Virus record (IMG/VR): IMGVR_UViG_3300034374_007207
Location: 1 to 51,205 of that record
Direction: 5' to 3' (one strand)
From: a virus
Length of the DNA stretch: 51,205 nucleotides
The translations under genes were made by a program, and so were the position numbers. The notes beneath the pieces are model-generated. The model ran no database searches and was not told where the DNA came from. It saw only the letters and a list, made by a program, of their open reading frames with translations. Positions 31,895 through 39,672 of this stretch are shown piece after piece; positions within the stretch are counted from its first letter, which is position 1, and every line of letters starts with the position of its first letter.

Positions 31895-32249
31895 ATTGTA
31901 TCTCAATAAGAGAATAGTATATACTGCCCTAATGCTACAAGAGTATGCATATAGGGAGATATTAGACTGTCCTCTTATAAGAGAGAATGACAGGTACATG
32001 GTTAAAAGAAAGTTTAACTATGTAAAGAAACAAATTGAAAAAATTAACAGATCATCTAAAGCTACTAAACAAGAACTACAGCAAGGAGAAGATATTGTAC
32101 TTGACAACATCAGTCTTATTGCTAGCATCTGTGCAAGCTGCTCTATAATGCCTACAAGTCAGATAGATTTTATAGAAGAAAAGTTTACACAGATTTGTAT
32201 AGAAGCATTAGACAATGATAAAAAAATACAGGAAGATGAAAGAACTTGA
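31872..32249 (+). CDS. Unknown 125-residue helical protein
   Basis: It starts MNLDQETKLYLNKRIVYTAL, overlapping the zinc-finger gene by 23 bases. The product is helical, basic in the middle (IEKINRSSKATKQ), with a Cys-containing segment ASICASCSIM. No family recognised. Confidence 0.5.
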   Translation: MNLDQETKLYLNKRIVYTALMLQEYAYREILDCPLIRENDRYMVKRKFNYVKKQIEKINRSSKATKQELQQGEDIVLDNISLIASICASCSIMPTSQIDFIEEKFTQICIEALDNDKKIQEDERT

Positions 32250-32532
32250 AATAGTATTACTTGAAAAAATAACAAATGGAACACTTGATAAAAATAATAT
32301 GCTACGCAGGTTATTATTTTTATATGGTGTTGCTGAACGTTATTTTTATCATTATTCATATACTTCAATAAATGGTAATATAAATACCAATGAACTTATA
32401 GAATGTACAAAACATGATTATAATAAAATTATCTCTAATAAAAGAGAATCTGAACTACACAAGCCTGTAAAATATATTAGCAACAATATACCAACAAATA
32501 AAATTTTGCGTGCAATTTTATATGCTAGGTAA
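32236..32532 (+). CDS. Unknown 98-residue protein
   Basis: The frame opens at 32215, but ATG 32236 gives a shorter overlap with the previous gene (14 bases) and a clean start MKELEIVLLEKITNGTLDKN. The product is helical with a Tyr-rich middle (RYFYHYSYTS). Function unknown. Confidence 0.45.
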   Translation: MKELEIVLLEKITNGTLDKNNMLRRLLFLYGVAERYFYHYSYTSINGNINTNELIECTKHDYNKIISNKRESELHKPVKYISNNIPTNKILRAILYAR

Positions 32533-32554
32533 CAACTAAAAAAACTAAATAAAG

Positions 32555-32815
32555 ATGGAACCAATAAGAATAAAAGAGGCAGATAATATGCCTTATAAAA
32601 GATGGTTGGCTTATATGCAACTAAAACTAATTAATTTAGGTTTAAGAAAAACTCACTGCATAAGTAAGCATAACCATAATGAAAGTTGGCTTATACCACA
32701 TGGGTTAGATTTAGAAAAATATTTACATATTAAAAAATATGGATTGTATAGTTTTATTAAAAAATATGGACAAAACAAAGATGGAAAAAGAACAAGAAAA
32801 ATTAGTGCTAGATAA
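32555..32815 (+). CDS. Unknown 86-residue basic protein
   Basis: It starts MEPIRIKEADNMPYKRWLAY and is basic, ending in GKRTRKISAR. His-rich CISKHNHNESWL occurs near the centre. It overlaps the following gene. Function unknown. Confidence 0.5.
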   Translation: MEPIRIKEADNMPYKRWLAYMQLKLINLGLRKTHCISKHNHNESWLIPHGLDLEKYLHIKKYGLYSFIKKYGQNKDGKRTRKISAR

Positions 32816-32984
32816 TTATGAATGGGATCTGCTTATTAAGCACATCAGCTCAATAGTAAGCAAAGCCAATATACTAATTGAAAAGCCACTATCCCCCAAG
32901 GCAAGAGTGGCTAAGACTGAACAAATATTAGACAAAGCACTGGAGTGCTTTGACATCATAAAATACAAAGACCTAAAAAAATGA
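32766..32984 (+). CDS. Unknown 72-residue helical protein
   Basis: The frame opens at 32739; ATG 32766 or 32781 is the more likely start, each overlapping the end of the previous gene. The product is helical (NYEWDLLIKHISSIV and further). Its stop overlaps the next start (ATGA at 32981). Function unknown. Confidence 0.45.
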   Translation: MDKTKMEKEQEKLVLDNYEWDLLIKHISSIVSKANILIEKPLSPKARVAKTEQILDKALECFDIIKYKDLKK

Positions 32985-33097
32985 AAGTAGTATCTCTAAT
33001 AATTATTACAACAATTATAATATACTACGGCCTGTTATTTTTAGGGGCCTTATTTTTTTCTATATACAAAGAATATAGAGACAATGGAAAAGAATAA
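32981..33097 (+). CDS. 38-residue single-pass membrane peptide
   Basis: ATG 32981 overlaps the previous stop (ATGA) and the frame gives MKVVSLIIITTIIIYYGLLF, one membrane helix, and a charged C-terminus SIYKEYRDNGKE. It overlaps the next gene by 14 bases. Such peptides may be holin-like or modulate membrane proteins. The coupled start at both ends supports it. Confidence 0.5.
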   Translation: MKVVSLIIITTIIIYYGLLFLGALFFSIYKEYRDNGKE

Positions 33098-33272
33098 TAT
33101 AAAATACTATTTAGATATTATGAAAATATCTAATCCTATATCACATGATTTCAAGGGTGATACAATAATAACCATATATAAAAACTTTACATACAAATTT
33201 TCTTTAGCATCAGGTTACTCCTGGATTGAAGAAAATGATAAAGTAATATGTCAACAAAAATTAAATTATTAA
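33084..33272 (+). CDS. Unknown 62-residue protein
   Basis: It starts MEKNNIKYYLDIMKISNPIS, overlapping the membrane peptide gene. It is a small beta-rich, slightly basic protein. Function unknown. Confidence 0.45.
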   Translation: MEKNNIKYYLDIMKISNPISHDFKGDTIITIYKNFTYKFSLASGYSWIEENDKVICQQKLNY

Positions 33273-33290
33273 CATTCAAACATTTATAAA

Positions 33291-34061
33291 ATGGGATTTA
33301 AAAAACCAACAGAAGTTTCAGTAGATTATCTTAAAAATGCTCCAGTGCCATCACATGGGAAAAAATACTCAGTAGTTACACATGGATATGTTCTTGATAG
33401 AACAAAAGAATTACTTAAAGATCATAACTTCAATATTAAAAATGAAGTTTATAGAGCTAATATAAATGCTAACGTAGCTCAAGGTGTATTATACTTAGAG
33501 CATGAAAATGCTTTTTGTGATACAGGTATGATGTTTGGTTGGACAAACTCTTATGACAAGTCTGTAAGATTTCAATGTGCTATTGGTGCTTATGTAATGG
33601 TATGTTCAAATCTAATGGTATCCGGAGAAATATCATATGGCAGAAAACATATAGGATCTGCACTACATGATATAGATCTTAATATAGAATATCAAATTAA
33701 AAATGCTTATGATATTTTTGATAACATCAATCAAGATAAGATGAATCTTGAAAATACACAGATATCTTTTCAAGAACAATGTGCGTTAGCTGGTATGCTA
33801 TATATAGAAAAAGAAATTATAAATAATCAACAGCTTAACATAATTAAGCAAGAGATGAATAACCCATCTTATGATTATAATGTAGATGCTGACAGTGCTT
33901 GGTCTTTCTATAACCACGTAACACATTCACTGAAGTCTTGCCATCCAAAACAATGGATGCGTAAATCTAAAGACTTTCATAAGTTTATGACTACTAAATA
34001 TCTTAATAAAGGTCCTAAACATAAAAGTGATGTAGTAGATCTTTCTGAATTTGGATTGTAA
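33291..34061 (+). CDS. DUF932-like protein
   Basis: The 256-residue product contains the DUF932-like central signature: NSYDKSVRFQCAIGAYVMVC followed by SNLM (about 87-110). DUF932 proteins are common in phages and plasmids and are of unknown biochemical role. It is the last plus-strand gene, and its stop lies eight bases before the bidirectional terminator. Lys/Trp-rich SLKSCHPKQWMRK near the end may bind nucleic acid. Confidence 0.75.
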   Translation: MGFKKPTEVSVDYLKNAPVPSHGKKYSVVTHGYVLDRTKELLKDHNFNIKNEVYRANINANVAQGVLYLEHENAFCDTGMMFGWTNSYDKSVRFQCAIGAYVMVCSNLMVSGEISYGRKHIGSALHDIDLNIEYQIKNAYDIFDNINQDKMNLENTQISFQEQCALAGMLYIEKEIINNQQLNIIKQEMNNPSYDYNVDADSAWSFYNHVTHSLKSCHPKQWMRKSKDFHKFMTTKYLNKGPKHKSDVVDLSEFGL

Positions 34062-34068
34062 TGTTTAT

Positions 34069-34093
34069 AGGGTACATCATATTGGTGTACCCT
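34069..34093. terminator. Bidirectional terminator between convergent blocks
   Basis: AGGGTACA (34069-34076) pairs perfectly with TGTACCCT (34086-34093) around TCATATTGG. It lies between the stop of the DUF932-like gene (34061) and overlaps the stop of the minus-strand gene (34092), so it probably ends both transcripts. T-runs are weak on either side. Confidence 0.75.
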
Positions 34094-34403
34094 ACCATTT
34101 AACTCTATTAGCCCAGTATGCTGCTGACATCTTTCCTTTATTAATGTTCTTAGCATGCCTTGCTTTAAATGAGGCTCTTTTCTTTTTCATTTTAGTAGAC
34201 TCTCCTGATTTAGGTTTACCTGCAGTCTTAGCTCCCTGCTCTCCAAACCTAATAGTCTTAATCTTATTTCCTTCTTTTGCCACAACAATGTGTGACTTCT
34301 TAGGATGATTAGGTGTACGCTTAGGCTTGTTGTATCCTGATACACCTGCTCTTGCTAACCTGGGGTCTTTCTTCCTACCTGTTGTTTTCTTTTTAGGTGG
34401 CAT
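34092..34403 (-). CDS. Lysine-rich small virion-type protein, 103 residues
   Basis: It starts MPPKKKTTGRKKDPRLARAG and continues with VSGYNKPKRTPNHPKKS, a middle beta segment (IKTIRFGEQGAKT) and a helix ending in AAYWANRVKW. It is extremely basic. I recall similar proteins in aquatic and crAss-like phages and in giant viruses, of unknown role. The ending AAYWANRVKW looks conserved. A DNA-binding or internal virion protein is likely. Confidence 0.65.
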   Translation of the reverse strand: MPPKKKTTGRKKDPRLARAGVSGYNKPKRTPNHPKKSHIVVAKEGNKIKTIRFGEQGAKTAGKPKSGESTKMKKKRASFKARHAKNINKGKMSAAYWANRVKW

Positions 34404-34405
34404 AA

Positions 34406-34690
34406 CTATTTCTTTTTAGTTTTTCTTTTAGCAGTTTTCTTTGCACCTGTTCTATTAGTGCCTTTATGCAAGCCATGACTAGCATGCTGCTTGCCCTTCT
34501 TTGTTGCTTCTCTTTTCTTCTTGTTAGCCGCTGCTAACTTCTTCCTGCCAGATGCAGTGCTCTTAAGCTTCTGTATAGTCTTGGTAGGAGCGTAGACCTC
34601 TCCAGTCTCTGAAGATTTCTTTCCTGAAGCAGTTCTCCATTTTTGTTTAGTCCATCTATCAAGACTCTTTTGTTGTTTCTTCTTTGCCAT
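34406..34690 (-). CDS. DUF6321-like basic protein, 94 residues
   Basis: It contains WTKQKWRTASGKKSSETGEV, which resembles the small-protein family I remember as DUF6321 (W-T-K-W-GK-S-ETGE-Y pattern), and ends in an Arg/Lys-rich tail (GAKKTAKRKTKKK). It is found in phages and giant viruses; function unknown. Two bases separate it from each neighbour. The basic tail should bind DNA. Confidence 0.6.
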   Translation of the reverse strand: MAKKKQQKSLDRWTKQKWRTASGKKSSETGEVYAPTKTIQKLKSTASGRKKLAAANKKKREATKKGKQHASHGLHKGTNRTGAKKTAKRKTKKK

Positions 34691-34692
34691 AT

Positions 34693-34920
34693 CTAACTCT
34701 TATAACCTCCACCTTTAGCCTTATATTGCTTTGCTAGCATCTGTGCCTTTCTAGCAGACCACTGTCCAGGTTTCCCACCTTTGCTACCAGCTTTAATTTT
34801 TTCAAATAAAGCTTTTCTCATACCAGGCTTTGTATAATTACCTGCTGAGTTTACAGAGCTTTTCTTTTTAGCCGCAGGTTTTCTTGCAGTTTTCTTTTTA
34901 CGTGTTACTTTCCTGCCCAT
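34693..34920 (-). CDS. DUF5872-like basic protein, 75 residues
   Basis: After a basic N-terminus (GRKVTRKKKTARKP) comes NYTKPGMRKALFEKIKAG and then SKGGKPGQWSARKAQMLAKQ and YKAKGGGY. This resembles a small-protein family I recall as DUF5872, also known from giant viruses. Function unknown; a DNA- or RNA-binding helical domain is likely. Its start overlaps the stop of the next gene upstream (TAATG). Confidence 0.6.
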   Translation of the reverse strand: MGRKVTRKKKTARKPAAKKKSSVNSAGNYTKPGMRKALFEKIKAGSKGGKPGQWSARKAQMLAKQYKAKGGGYKS

Positions 34921-35108
34921 TATTTCAAAAGTTTTAATTTCTTAAATGCATTCATCTGTGCTTTCTTTCCAAGCTCATTTATATGGTATAAGTAAACACT
35001 GTTCTTTCCATGATTCTTACCACTCATAAGCTTACCCTTACCATCCTTATGCATATGCTTCCCCCTATAAATGCTTCCATCCTTTTTAAAATGCGGTACA
35101 CCTTTCAT
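34920..35108 (-). CDS. Small basic protein with HMHKDGK motif, 62 residues
   Basis: It begins MKGVPHFKKDGSIYRGKHMH and contains GKLMSGKNHGKNSVYLYH. The form 'KDGSIYRGKHMHKDGK...SGK-H' is one I have met in small phage proteins next to DUF5872-type genes. The His/Lys-rich part may bind metal or nucleic acid. The one-base overlap with the previous gene couples them. Confidence 0.6.
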   Translation of the reverse strand: MKGVPHFKKDGSIYRGKHMHKDGKGKLMSGKNHGKNSVYLYHINELGKKAQMNAFKKLKLLK

Positions 35109-35110
35109 AG

Positions 35111-35425
35111 CTACTTCTTTTTTGTTGTTCTCTTTCTTGTTGTTTTCTTAGCTGTACTCTTCTTTGCAGTTGACTTCTTCTTTCTTGCACCTTCTCCTAC
35201 TCTACCCCTATTCACACTTGGCTTAACAAACCGTTTAGTCTTGTGATCATAGTCCTTGTTCACTATGTCCTTGCCATCTGCTTTTGCTTTGTTTCTTATC
35301 CTTTTAAGTTCTGCACGTTTCTTTAGCCCTTCCTTACTTGTGCTACGTTTTACATCTTCTTTAAGTTTCTTTTTATAAGAGGCTTTCCCTTTTGCAGACT
35401 TGTAGTATTTCATAGTCCTTTTCAT
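35111..35425 (-). CDS. Basic protein with Arg/Lys-rich tail, 104 residues
   Basis: It begins MKRTMKYYKSAKGKASYKKK and contains RAELKRIRNKAKADGKDI and SVNRGRVGEGARKK, the pattern of a small conserved family shared by phages and giant viruses as I recall it (YY-AKK, RxELxRxNR, GKD, NRxR-G). The C-terminal tail is a run of Lys, Thr and Arg. A DNA-condensing or capsid-internal role is likely by composition. Confidence 0.6.
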   Translation of the reverse strand: MKRTMKYYKSAKGKASYKKKLKEDVKRSTSKEGLKKRAELKRIRNKAKADGKDIVNKDYDHKTKRFVKPSVNRGRVGEGARKKKSTAKKSTAKKTTRKRTTKKK

Positions 35426-35428
35426 ACA

Positions 35429-35554
35429 CTACTTCTTTTTGTCACAAGATTTTTTTTCCTGACACTTTTGTTTAAGCTTTTCTATTCTTTTTTTCTGCTT
35501 TTGGATAAACAAATCAATTATTTCCATGTGCTCATTTTTTTCCTGTACAGTCAT
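35429..35554 (-). CDS. Short 41-residue helical, Lys-rich peptide
   Basis: ATG at 35554-35552 opens a frame giving MTVQEKNEHMEIIDLFIQKQ and then KKRIEKLKQKCQEKKSCDKKK. It would form one amphipathic helix or coiled coil and ends three bases before the neighbouring gene. It fits the size and composition of its neighbours. Confidence 0.45.
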   Translation of the reverse strand: MTVQEKNEHMEIIDLFIQKQKKRIEKLKQKCQEKKSCDKKK

Positions 35555-35565
35555 AACATATGATT

Positions 35566-35868
35566 TTATTCAAGTAATCTAAGTTTATTATTCAGTATAT
35601 GATGTATAGATTCAATTGCACCTACAGCACCATTAAGACTTTCTTGTGTTTCAAGGTCACGTTCACGGGTGTACTGGTTTAGTTCTTTTAGCTCCTGAGT
35701 ATGTTTATCTATGAGCTCTCTTATCTCTTGCTGTCTTTCTAATCTTTCTGTTCTAAGCATTGCTTTTTCCTCCTTATACATTTTTAGTAGCTGCCAAATG
35801 ACAACACCACTTCCTATTACAAGAGGAGATTGCTCTGCAAATCTTTGTAATAAAATACTTGCATCCAT
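35566..35868 (-). CDS. Holin-like protein, 100 residues
   Basis: One membrane helix (about residues 15-30, SPLVIGSGVVIWQLLKMY) near the N-terminus is followed by a long charged coiled coil (about 32-95). This layout resembles BhlA/UviB-type holins, but also anchors of virion assembly. It heads the fibre gene group toward lower coordinates. Assignment is by topology only. Confidence 0.45.
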   Translation of the reverse strand: MDASILLQRFAEQSPLVIGSGVVIWQLLKMYKEEKAMLRTERLERQQEIRELIDKHTQELKELNQYTRERDLETQESLNGAVGAIESIHHILNNKLRLLE

Positions 35869-35869
35869 T

Positions 35870-36631
35870 TTAATATGTTTTATATAAAGTAGTCATATCT
35901 GAAAATATAATATCTTGAGTTTTTGCTTGGTTCCATTCTGCTGTGACCATTAATGTGCTTGCTACTGTGGTATCTATTGTTTGTACATCAGAAAATACAA
36001 AGCCTTCTAATGATCCTGTATTCCTATTGTAGGCAAAGTTGCCATTGGTAAATATCTGCCCTGCAGCTCCTATTGTTCTAATTGTGAAATCTATCTCAAT
36101 CTCCCAAGCTAAAGCAGTTACAGCCGATAGAGAAATTAGACCGGTAGATGCTAAAACTGTTGCACCATCTTTTATCCTAATAGTAATTTCATCGCCATTT
36201 TGTGCGGATATTGTTCCTCCAACTTTTGCATGATAAGAATCTCCAACTTGAAAAGCATTAGCAGGTACACTTAATGTACCTACTCCTGTACCAAGTAAAT
36301 CAGTTTCTGTAGTTGTATTAGTAACTGTTAGTCCTTGAGCTGTCTGAGAAAATAAACCAAATAACCCAAAGCCTTGCGCACTGTAATTAGGGTGTAGAGT
36401 AATTGTTTTTGCCCCTGTTGATGAACTTACTAACAAAATATCTTCAGATGTAGTATCATCTCTAAGCTTCCAACTTGTAGCATTATTTGTTTGAGTATTC
36501 CATATAAAACTACCACCTGTAGAATCTATCTCAGGATTAATAGTTTGGTCAAACTGTATCTCACTGTCTACTTTAAAGATTAAACCTTTTAGCCAATGTC
36601 CGGCTGTTTTTATAACTGTTCTTAAAACCAT
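35870..36631 (-). CDS. Fibre/adhesin-type virion protein, 253 residues
   Basis: A helical N-terminus (MVLRTVIKTAGHWLKG) is followed by beta-rich sequence rich in Thr, Ser, Gly, with repeats of hydrophobic-polar alternation (TSEDILLVSSSTGAKTIT). This composition is typical of phage tail fibre or spike subunits; no enzymatic motif is visible. One base separates it from its neighbour at 35868. Confidence 0.6.
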   Translation of the reverse strand: MVLRTVIKTAGHWLKGLIFKVDSEIQFDQTINPEIDSTGGSFIWNTQTNNATSWKLRDDTTSEDILLVSSSTGAKTITLHPNYSAQGFGLFGLFSQTAQGLTVTNTTTETDLLGTGVGTLSVPANAFQVGDSYHAKVGGTISAQNGDEITIRIKDGATVLASTGLISLSAVTALAWEIEIDFTIRTIGAAGQIFTNGNFAYNRNTGSLEGFVFSDVQTIDTTVASTLMVTAEWNQAKTQDIIFSDMTTLYKTY

Positions 36632-36637
36632 ATCTTT

Positions 36638-36880
36638 TTATTCAGGGAATGGTATTCTCCATTCATTGTTATCTAATGCTATTAATATTTCTTCGTGGTT
36701 ATATTCTTGATAACCCACAAGTTCAGAATGATCTTCATGATCTTCTTCATGTAGTTTTATTACAATCTTTGTTTCTGCAAGATTACATCTTTGCTTTTGC
36801 CCTGTCTGTACTACATACTGCATAATAGCATCTTTGTTCGGGTCATCAGCATTTATTATAAAGTATCTATTGTGTGCCAT
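36638..36880 (-). CDS. Small acidic/His-rich 80-residue protein
   Basis: It starts MAHNRYFIINADDPNKDAIM and contains KLHEEDHEDHSEL, a possible metal-binding His/Asp cluster, and ends in EWRIPFPE. It is wedged between fibre genes, two bases from the LamG gene and six from the other. Possibly a fibre assembly factor; not shown. Confidence 0.5.
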   Translation of the reverse strand: MAHNRYFIINADDPNKDAIMQYVVQTGQKQRCNLAETKIVIKLHEEDHEDHSELVGYQEYNHEEILIALDNNEWRIPFPE

Positions 36881-36882
36881 AT

Positions 36883-37656
36883 CTAAGGACAGTTTGTTGT
36901 TAAATCATCAGACTCCATGTTTCTACTGATAACAGTATTTCTACCTGTTTGATCAGGCACTTCCCACTCACTACCATTAAATTTGCTTCTACCAATATCT
37001 AAATCTAAAATTAAATTAGTGCCTTGTGGAACTGATGTTTTATTTGTAAGCTCTAAAATTTCAGCAGGTGTTAATACTAAATTCCATACTCTCATACCCT
37101 GCAAGTAATCTACTGCATAATTACCTAAATCAGGAAAGCTATTTATTGTCACAGGTTCAGAATTTATTATTGTTCCTGATGTTATAGGACCACCTCCTAA
37201 AGCTGGTGTAAAATTTGGTTTAGATGTAGCAACACCATTTATATAAAAAGTAACACCTGCATTTGTACCACTACCATCATAGGTTACAGCTACATGATTC
37301 CATTGGTCAAATACTACACCTGTATTAGAATAGGCATCCAAATATCCCGAAGCTGCCTGCCTTAACTGAAGTCTCAAACTACCATTAAGAGGACTAGATG
37401 GGTTAAATCCTAAGAACATAAAAAACCATCCTCTAGGAATACTACCATTCCATTTAGATATCCCACCATTTAAACCTACTGTAGCACTCTGAGGAAATAC
37501 CCAAGCATCTATACTCCAACTGTCTGTCCACTCAAAGCTAAAATTAGAGGAAGGTGTAACTAACAAGTCTTCATTTACTCCATCAAAGAGTAATGAGTTG
37601 CAATTTGACTTAACAAAGCTTAGTTCCTGTATTTTAACTAATTGCTTAATTATCAT
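36883..37656 (-). CDS. LamG/concanavalin-fold adhesin, 257 residues
   Basis: The product has a single concanavalin A-like (LamG type 3) domain: LLFDGVNEDLLV, SFEWTDSWSIDAWVFP, FDQWNHVAVTYDGSG, VTFYINGVATSK, and LQGMRVWNLVLTPAEILEL, in normal order. Such domains in tail fibres bind carbohydrates on the cell surface. Its start overlaps the end of the gene at 37653 by four bases. Confidence 0.85.
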   Translation of the reverse strand: MIIKQLVKIQELSFVKSNCNSLLFDGVNEDLLVTPSSNFSFEWTDSWSIDAWVFPQSATVGLNGGISKWNGSIPRGWFFMFLGFNPSSPLNGSLRLQLRQAASGYLDAYSNTGVVFDQWNHVAVTYDGSGTNAGVTFYINGVATSKPNFTPALGGGPITSGTIINSEPVTINSFPDLGNYAVDYLQGMRVWNLVLTPAEILELTNKTSVPQGTNLILDLDIGRSKFNGSEWEVPDQTGRNTVISRNMESDDLTTNCP

Positions 37657-38363
37657 AATGAATTATTATTAAATACACTTATAGCTTTCCAATAAATTGT
37701 TTTATTAAGTTCTCCTGTGACTTTAATATCTATAGTTCCTGTTCCAGGTTCAATAGAAACACTATACCCAGAAGCACCTGTATCTTCTGCTATAAGTTCA
37801 TCAGTTACTGTATCTACTAAAGTTGTAACTCCCCCTAGTTGTTTTATAGCTCCTCTAAACTCATGTACCCAAACATCACCAATAGTGCCTGCAGAACCAC
37901 CTGTTTGCATAGCTGAAATTCTTGTAACAAAAGATTCTACACTATCATTATCTACAGTTTTTGAAGTAGAAAGTGTTAGCTGTGTTGCATCAGTAGTTCT
38001 TTGTTGTTGTACATATCCACTAAATATAGTAATATTAGTACTACTAGATGTTATATTTAAACCTTCTCCAACCGATAAACTTTTAAACTGTAAGTCTGTA
38101 CCTACTTTAGCTCTAAAAATGCCTTCTCCAGAACCTACATTTGATGCTGTGTTTACTTCTCCACTACCGCCTCCTCCGCTATTGACATATGTTTTCAAAT
38201 CACACATACTAATTACTCCTGCTTGGTATTGAGGATTAGGTTTAACACTTGGTTTTTTAAAATCAGTAAGAGTTGATAAAGGTATGTAGTCCTTGCAATT
38301 TGGATTTTTAACAATTTTTTTCCTTTTTAGAAGCCCTAGTATGTCAATTAGTATATTACTCAT
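37653..38363 (-). CDS. Fibre protein with repeated module, 236 residues
   Basis: An N-terminal anchor (about 1-65), a Gly linker (SGGGGSGEV), a module NTASNVGSGEGIFRAKVG (about 71-90) and then a beta-rich domain. The module also occurs in the gene at 40850-41659. This is a recognised form in phage fibres ('NTASN-G-G-G-F--K-G-DL-FKSL'). The C-terminal part would be the receptor-facing portion. Confidence 0.7.
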   Translation of the reverse strand: MSNILIDILGLLKRKKIVKNPNCKDYIPLSTLTDFKKPSVKPNPQYQAGVISMCDLKTYVNSGGGGSGEVNTASNVGSGEGIFRAKVGTDLQFKSLSVGEGLNITSSSTNITIFSGYVQQQRTTDATQLTLSTSKTVDNDSVESFVTRISAMQTGGSAGTIGDVWVHEFRGAIKQLGGVTTLVDTVTDELIAEDTGASGYSVSIEPGTGTIDIKVTGELNKTIYWKAISVFNNNSL

Positions 38364-38368
38364 TTCTA

Positions 38369-38773
38369 TTAATTAAATTGTGCTAAATATTCATTAATCA
38401 TTGTTATGTATTTATCTTTTCTCTCTTGTGTAAATACATCATCTGTTGGTATCAATGGTAAGTAGTTTTGTATTGATGTAATAGCTCCAGTCTGAGCAAA
38501 TGCTAGTATATCTCTAAACTTTACTAATACTGCTTCACTTTGCTCTGGTGTTATATCCATAACTCTATTATCTTCAACAAAAATATAAATAATGTGGCTT
38601 CCAAAATCCATATCCATGTCTAATCTTTGCTGTATTGTAGGAGGAGTATAAGCTTTGTAAAACTCTGCTGTATATCCAACCCCCAGAGTATCGGCAAAAG
38701 CTTGTGCATCCTCTAAGTTTGCAAATTGTTTTACTAAAGACCATTGATCTTTATATATTTTATAATAGTCCAT
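38369..38773 (-). CDS. Fibre-associated protein, 134 residues
   Basis: It starts MDYYKIYKDQWSLVKQFANL and is mostly helical, with an ITPEQSEAVLVKFRDILAFA helix and a C-terminal helix. Such proteins near fibre genes are often assembly chaperones or adaptors. Its start overlaps the stop of the gene at 38773 by one base. No family recognised. Confidence 0.5.
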   Translation of the reverse strand: MDYYKIYKDQWSLVKQFANLEDAQAFADTLGVGYTAEFYKAYTPPTIQQRLDMDMDFGSHIIYIFVEDNRVMDITPEQSEAVLVKFRDILAFAQTGAITSIQNYLPLIPTDDVFTQERKDKYITMINEYLAQFN

Positions 38774-39393
38774 TAGAATTTGATTTGAAAAAATTCGTGA
38801 TAATTATTTTCTAAGAAGTTTGCTGAAGGAAAAGTAATCTGATCAGGCATAGTTGGAGAATAACTTATTGTAGCTGACTCCATTAAATTGTAAAATCCTG
38901 TCATATCTGTAAAATCACCACTAAACTTATTAGTGCTCCTGTGTTTAAAAAGACCCGTCAATTGCCCTGTTGAATTACTATCTCTAAACGCTACACAATA
39001 TAATCCTGGATCTAAAGACTGAGGTGTAGTATAATTTTGTGATATAACACCTGTAGCTGTTATGTTAATATCTAACTGTTCTGTAGCTTTATCCCAAATA
39101 TCATTAGCATAATCATATTTATATAATGCCAAATGTAATGTAGCTGTGCTTATATTTTGCACCTGCAATACAATACCTGTAGTATCAACATTACCTTTTA
39201 TAGGAAAAGGGATACCTCTAAATTTAGTAGATGTTTGTGCAACTCCTGCTGTTAATGCTGAATTTCCGTATGCTAAAAAATTATATGATGAATTTTTTAT
39301 TTGTGGAATGTCTGAACCTCCACCTCCACCACCACCTGAAGTTGTTTCTTGAAACCCTAATTTTAATAAAGGGTTATATTTTTGTGTAGCCAT
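38773..39393 (-). CDS. Fibre protein with Gly linker and beta-sandwich, 206 residues
   Basis: A short N-terminal anchor (MATQKYNPLLKLGFQETTS) is followed by seven Gly and then a jelly-roll-like domain with LALYKYDYANDIWDKATEQL and LDPGLYCVAFRDSN. This is a known form of phage fibre in which an N-terminal peptide docks to the virion and the Gly linker leads to a carbohydrate-binding head. Confidence 0.7.
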   Translation of the reverse strand: MATQKYNPLLKLGFQETTSGGGGGGGSDIPQIKNSSYNFLAYGNSALTAGVAQTSTKFRGIPFPIKGNVDTTGIVLQVQNISTATLHLALYKYDYANDIWDKATEQLDINITATGVISQNYTTPQSLDPGLYCVAFRDSNSTGQLTGLFKHRSTNKFSGDFTDMTGFYNLMESATISYSPTMPDQITFPSANFLENNYHEFFQIKF

Positions 39394-39394
39394 A

Positions 39395-39661
39395 TTATGA
39401 TAATTCTATTTTTGTTACATAATAATCTCCAGCACCACTTAAAGTATAAGTAAAAGTTTCTGTAACAGATATTCCTAATGATGCGCTAGAATAAACTATG
39501 CTTGTAACCCTTCTTAATGTAGCATTATCAGGATCAGCATAAGTAAAATCTTGTACTAAATCATTTGATTGATTTAATAACTCTTGTTGTGCACTAAGTT
39601 TACTATAATTTCTAGCAAATCTAGTATTTCTTTCTATTTCTGTTAATTTATTAAAACTCAT
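39395..39661 (-). CDS. Small virion/fibre protein, 88 residues
   Basis: A helical N-terminus (MSFNKLTEIERNTRFARNYS) and a beta-rich C-terminal half (SLGISVTETFTYTLSGAGDY) fit a small adaptor or head-fibre protein. It is one base from its neighbour at 39393. Similar short proteins are found next to phage fibre genes. Confidence 0.55.
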   Translation of the reverse strand: MSFNKLTEIERNTRFARNYSKLSAQQELLNQSNDLVQDFTYADPDNATLRRVTSIVYSSASLGISVTETFTYTLSGAGDYYVTKIELS

Positions 39662-39672
39662 AATTGTTATTT

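Noticed and set aside
34051-34308. Plus-strand frame opposite the basic protein gene
   Set aside because: Antisense of a lysine-rich gene, which automatically gives Phe/Leu-rich open frames; starts inside the DUF932-like gene end.
35010-35246. Plus-strand Phe/Leu/Val-rich frame
   Set aside because: Mirror image of a Lys/Arg-rich minus-strand gene; not a real membrane protein.
37717-38232. 171-residue plus-strand frame
   Set aside because: Antisense shadow of the fibre gene at 37653-38363.
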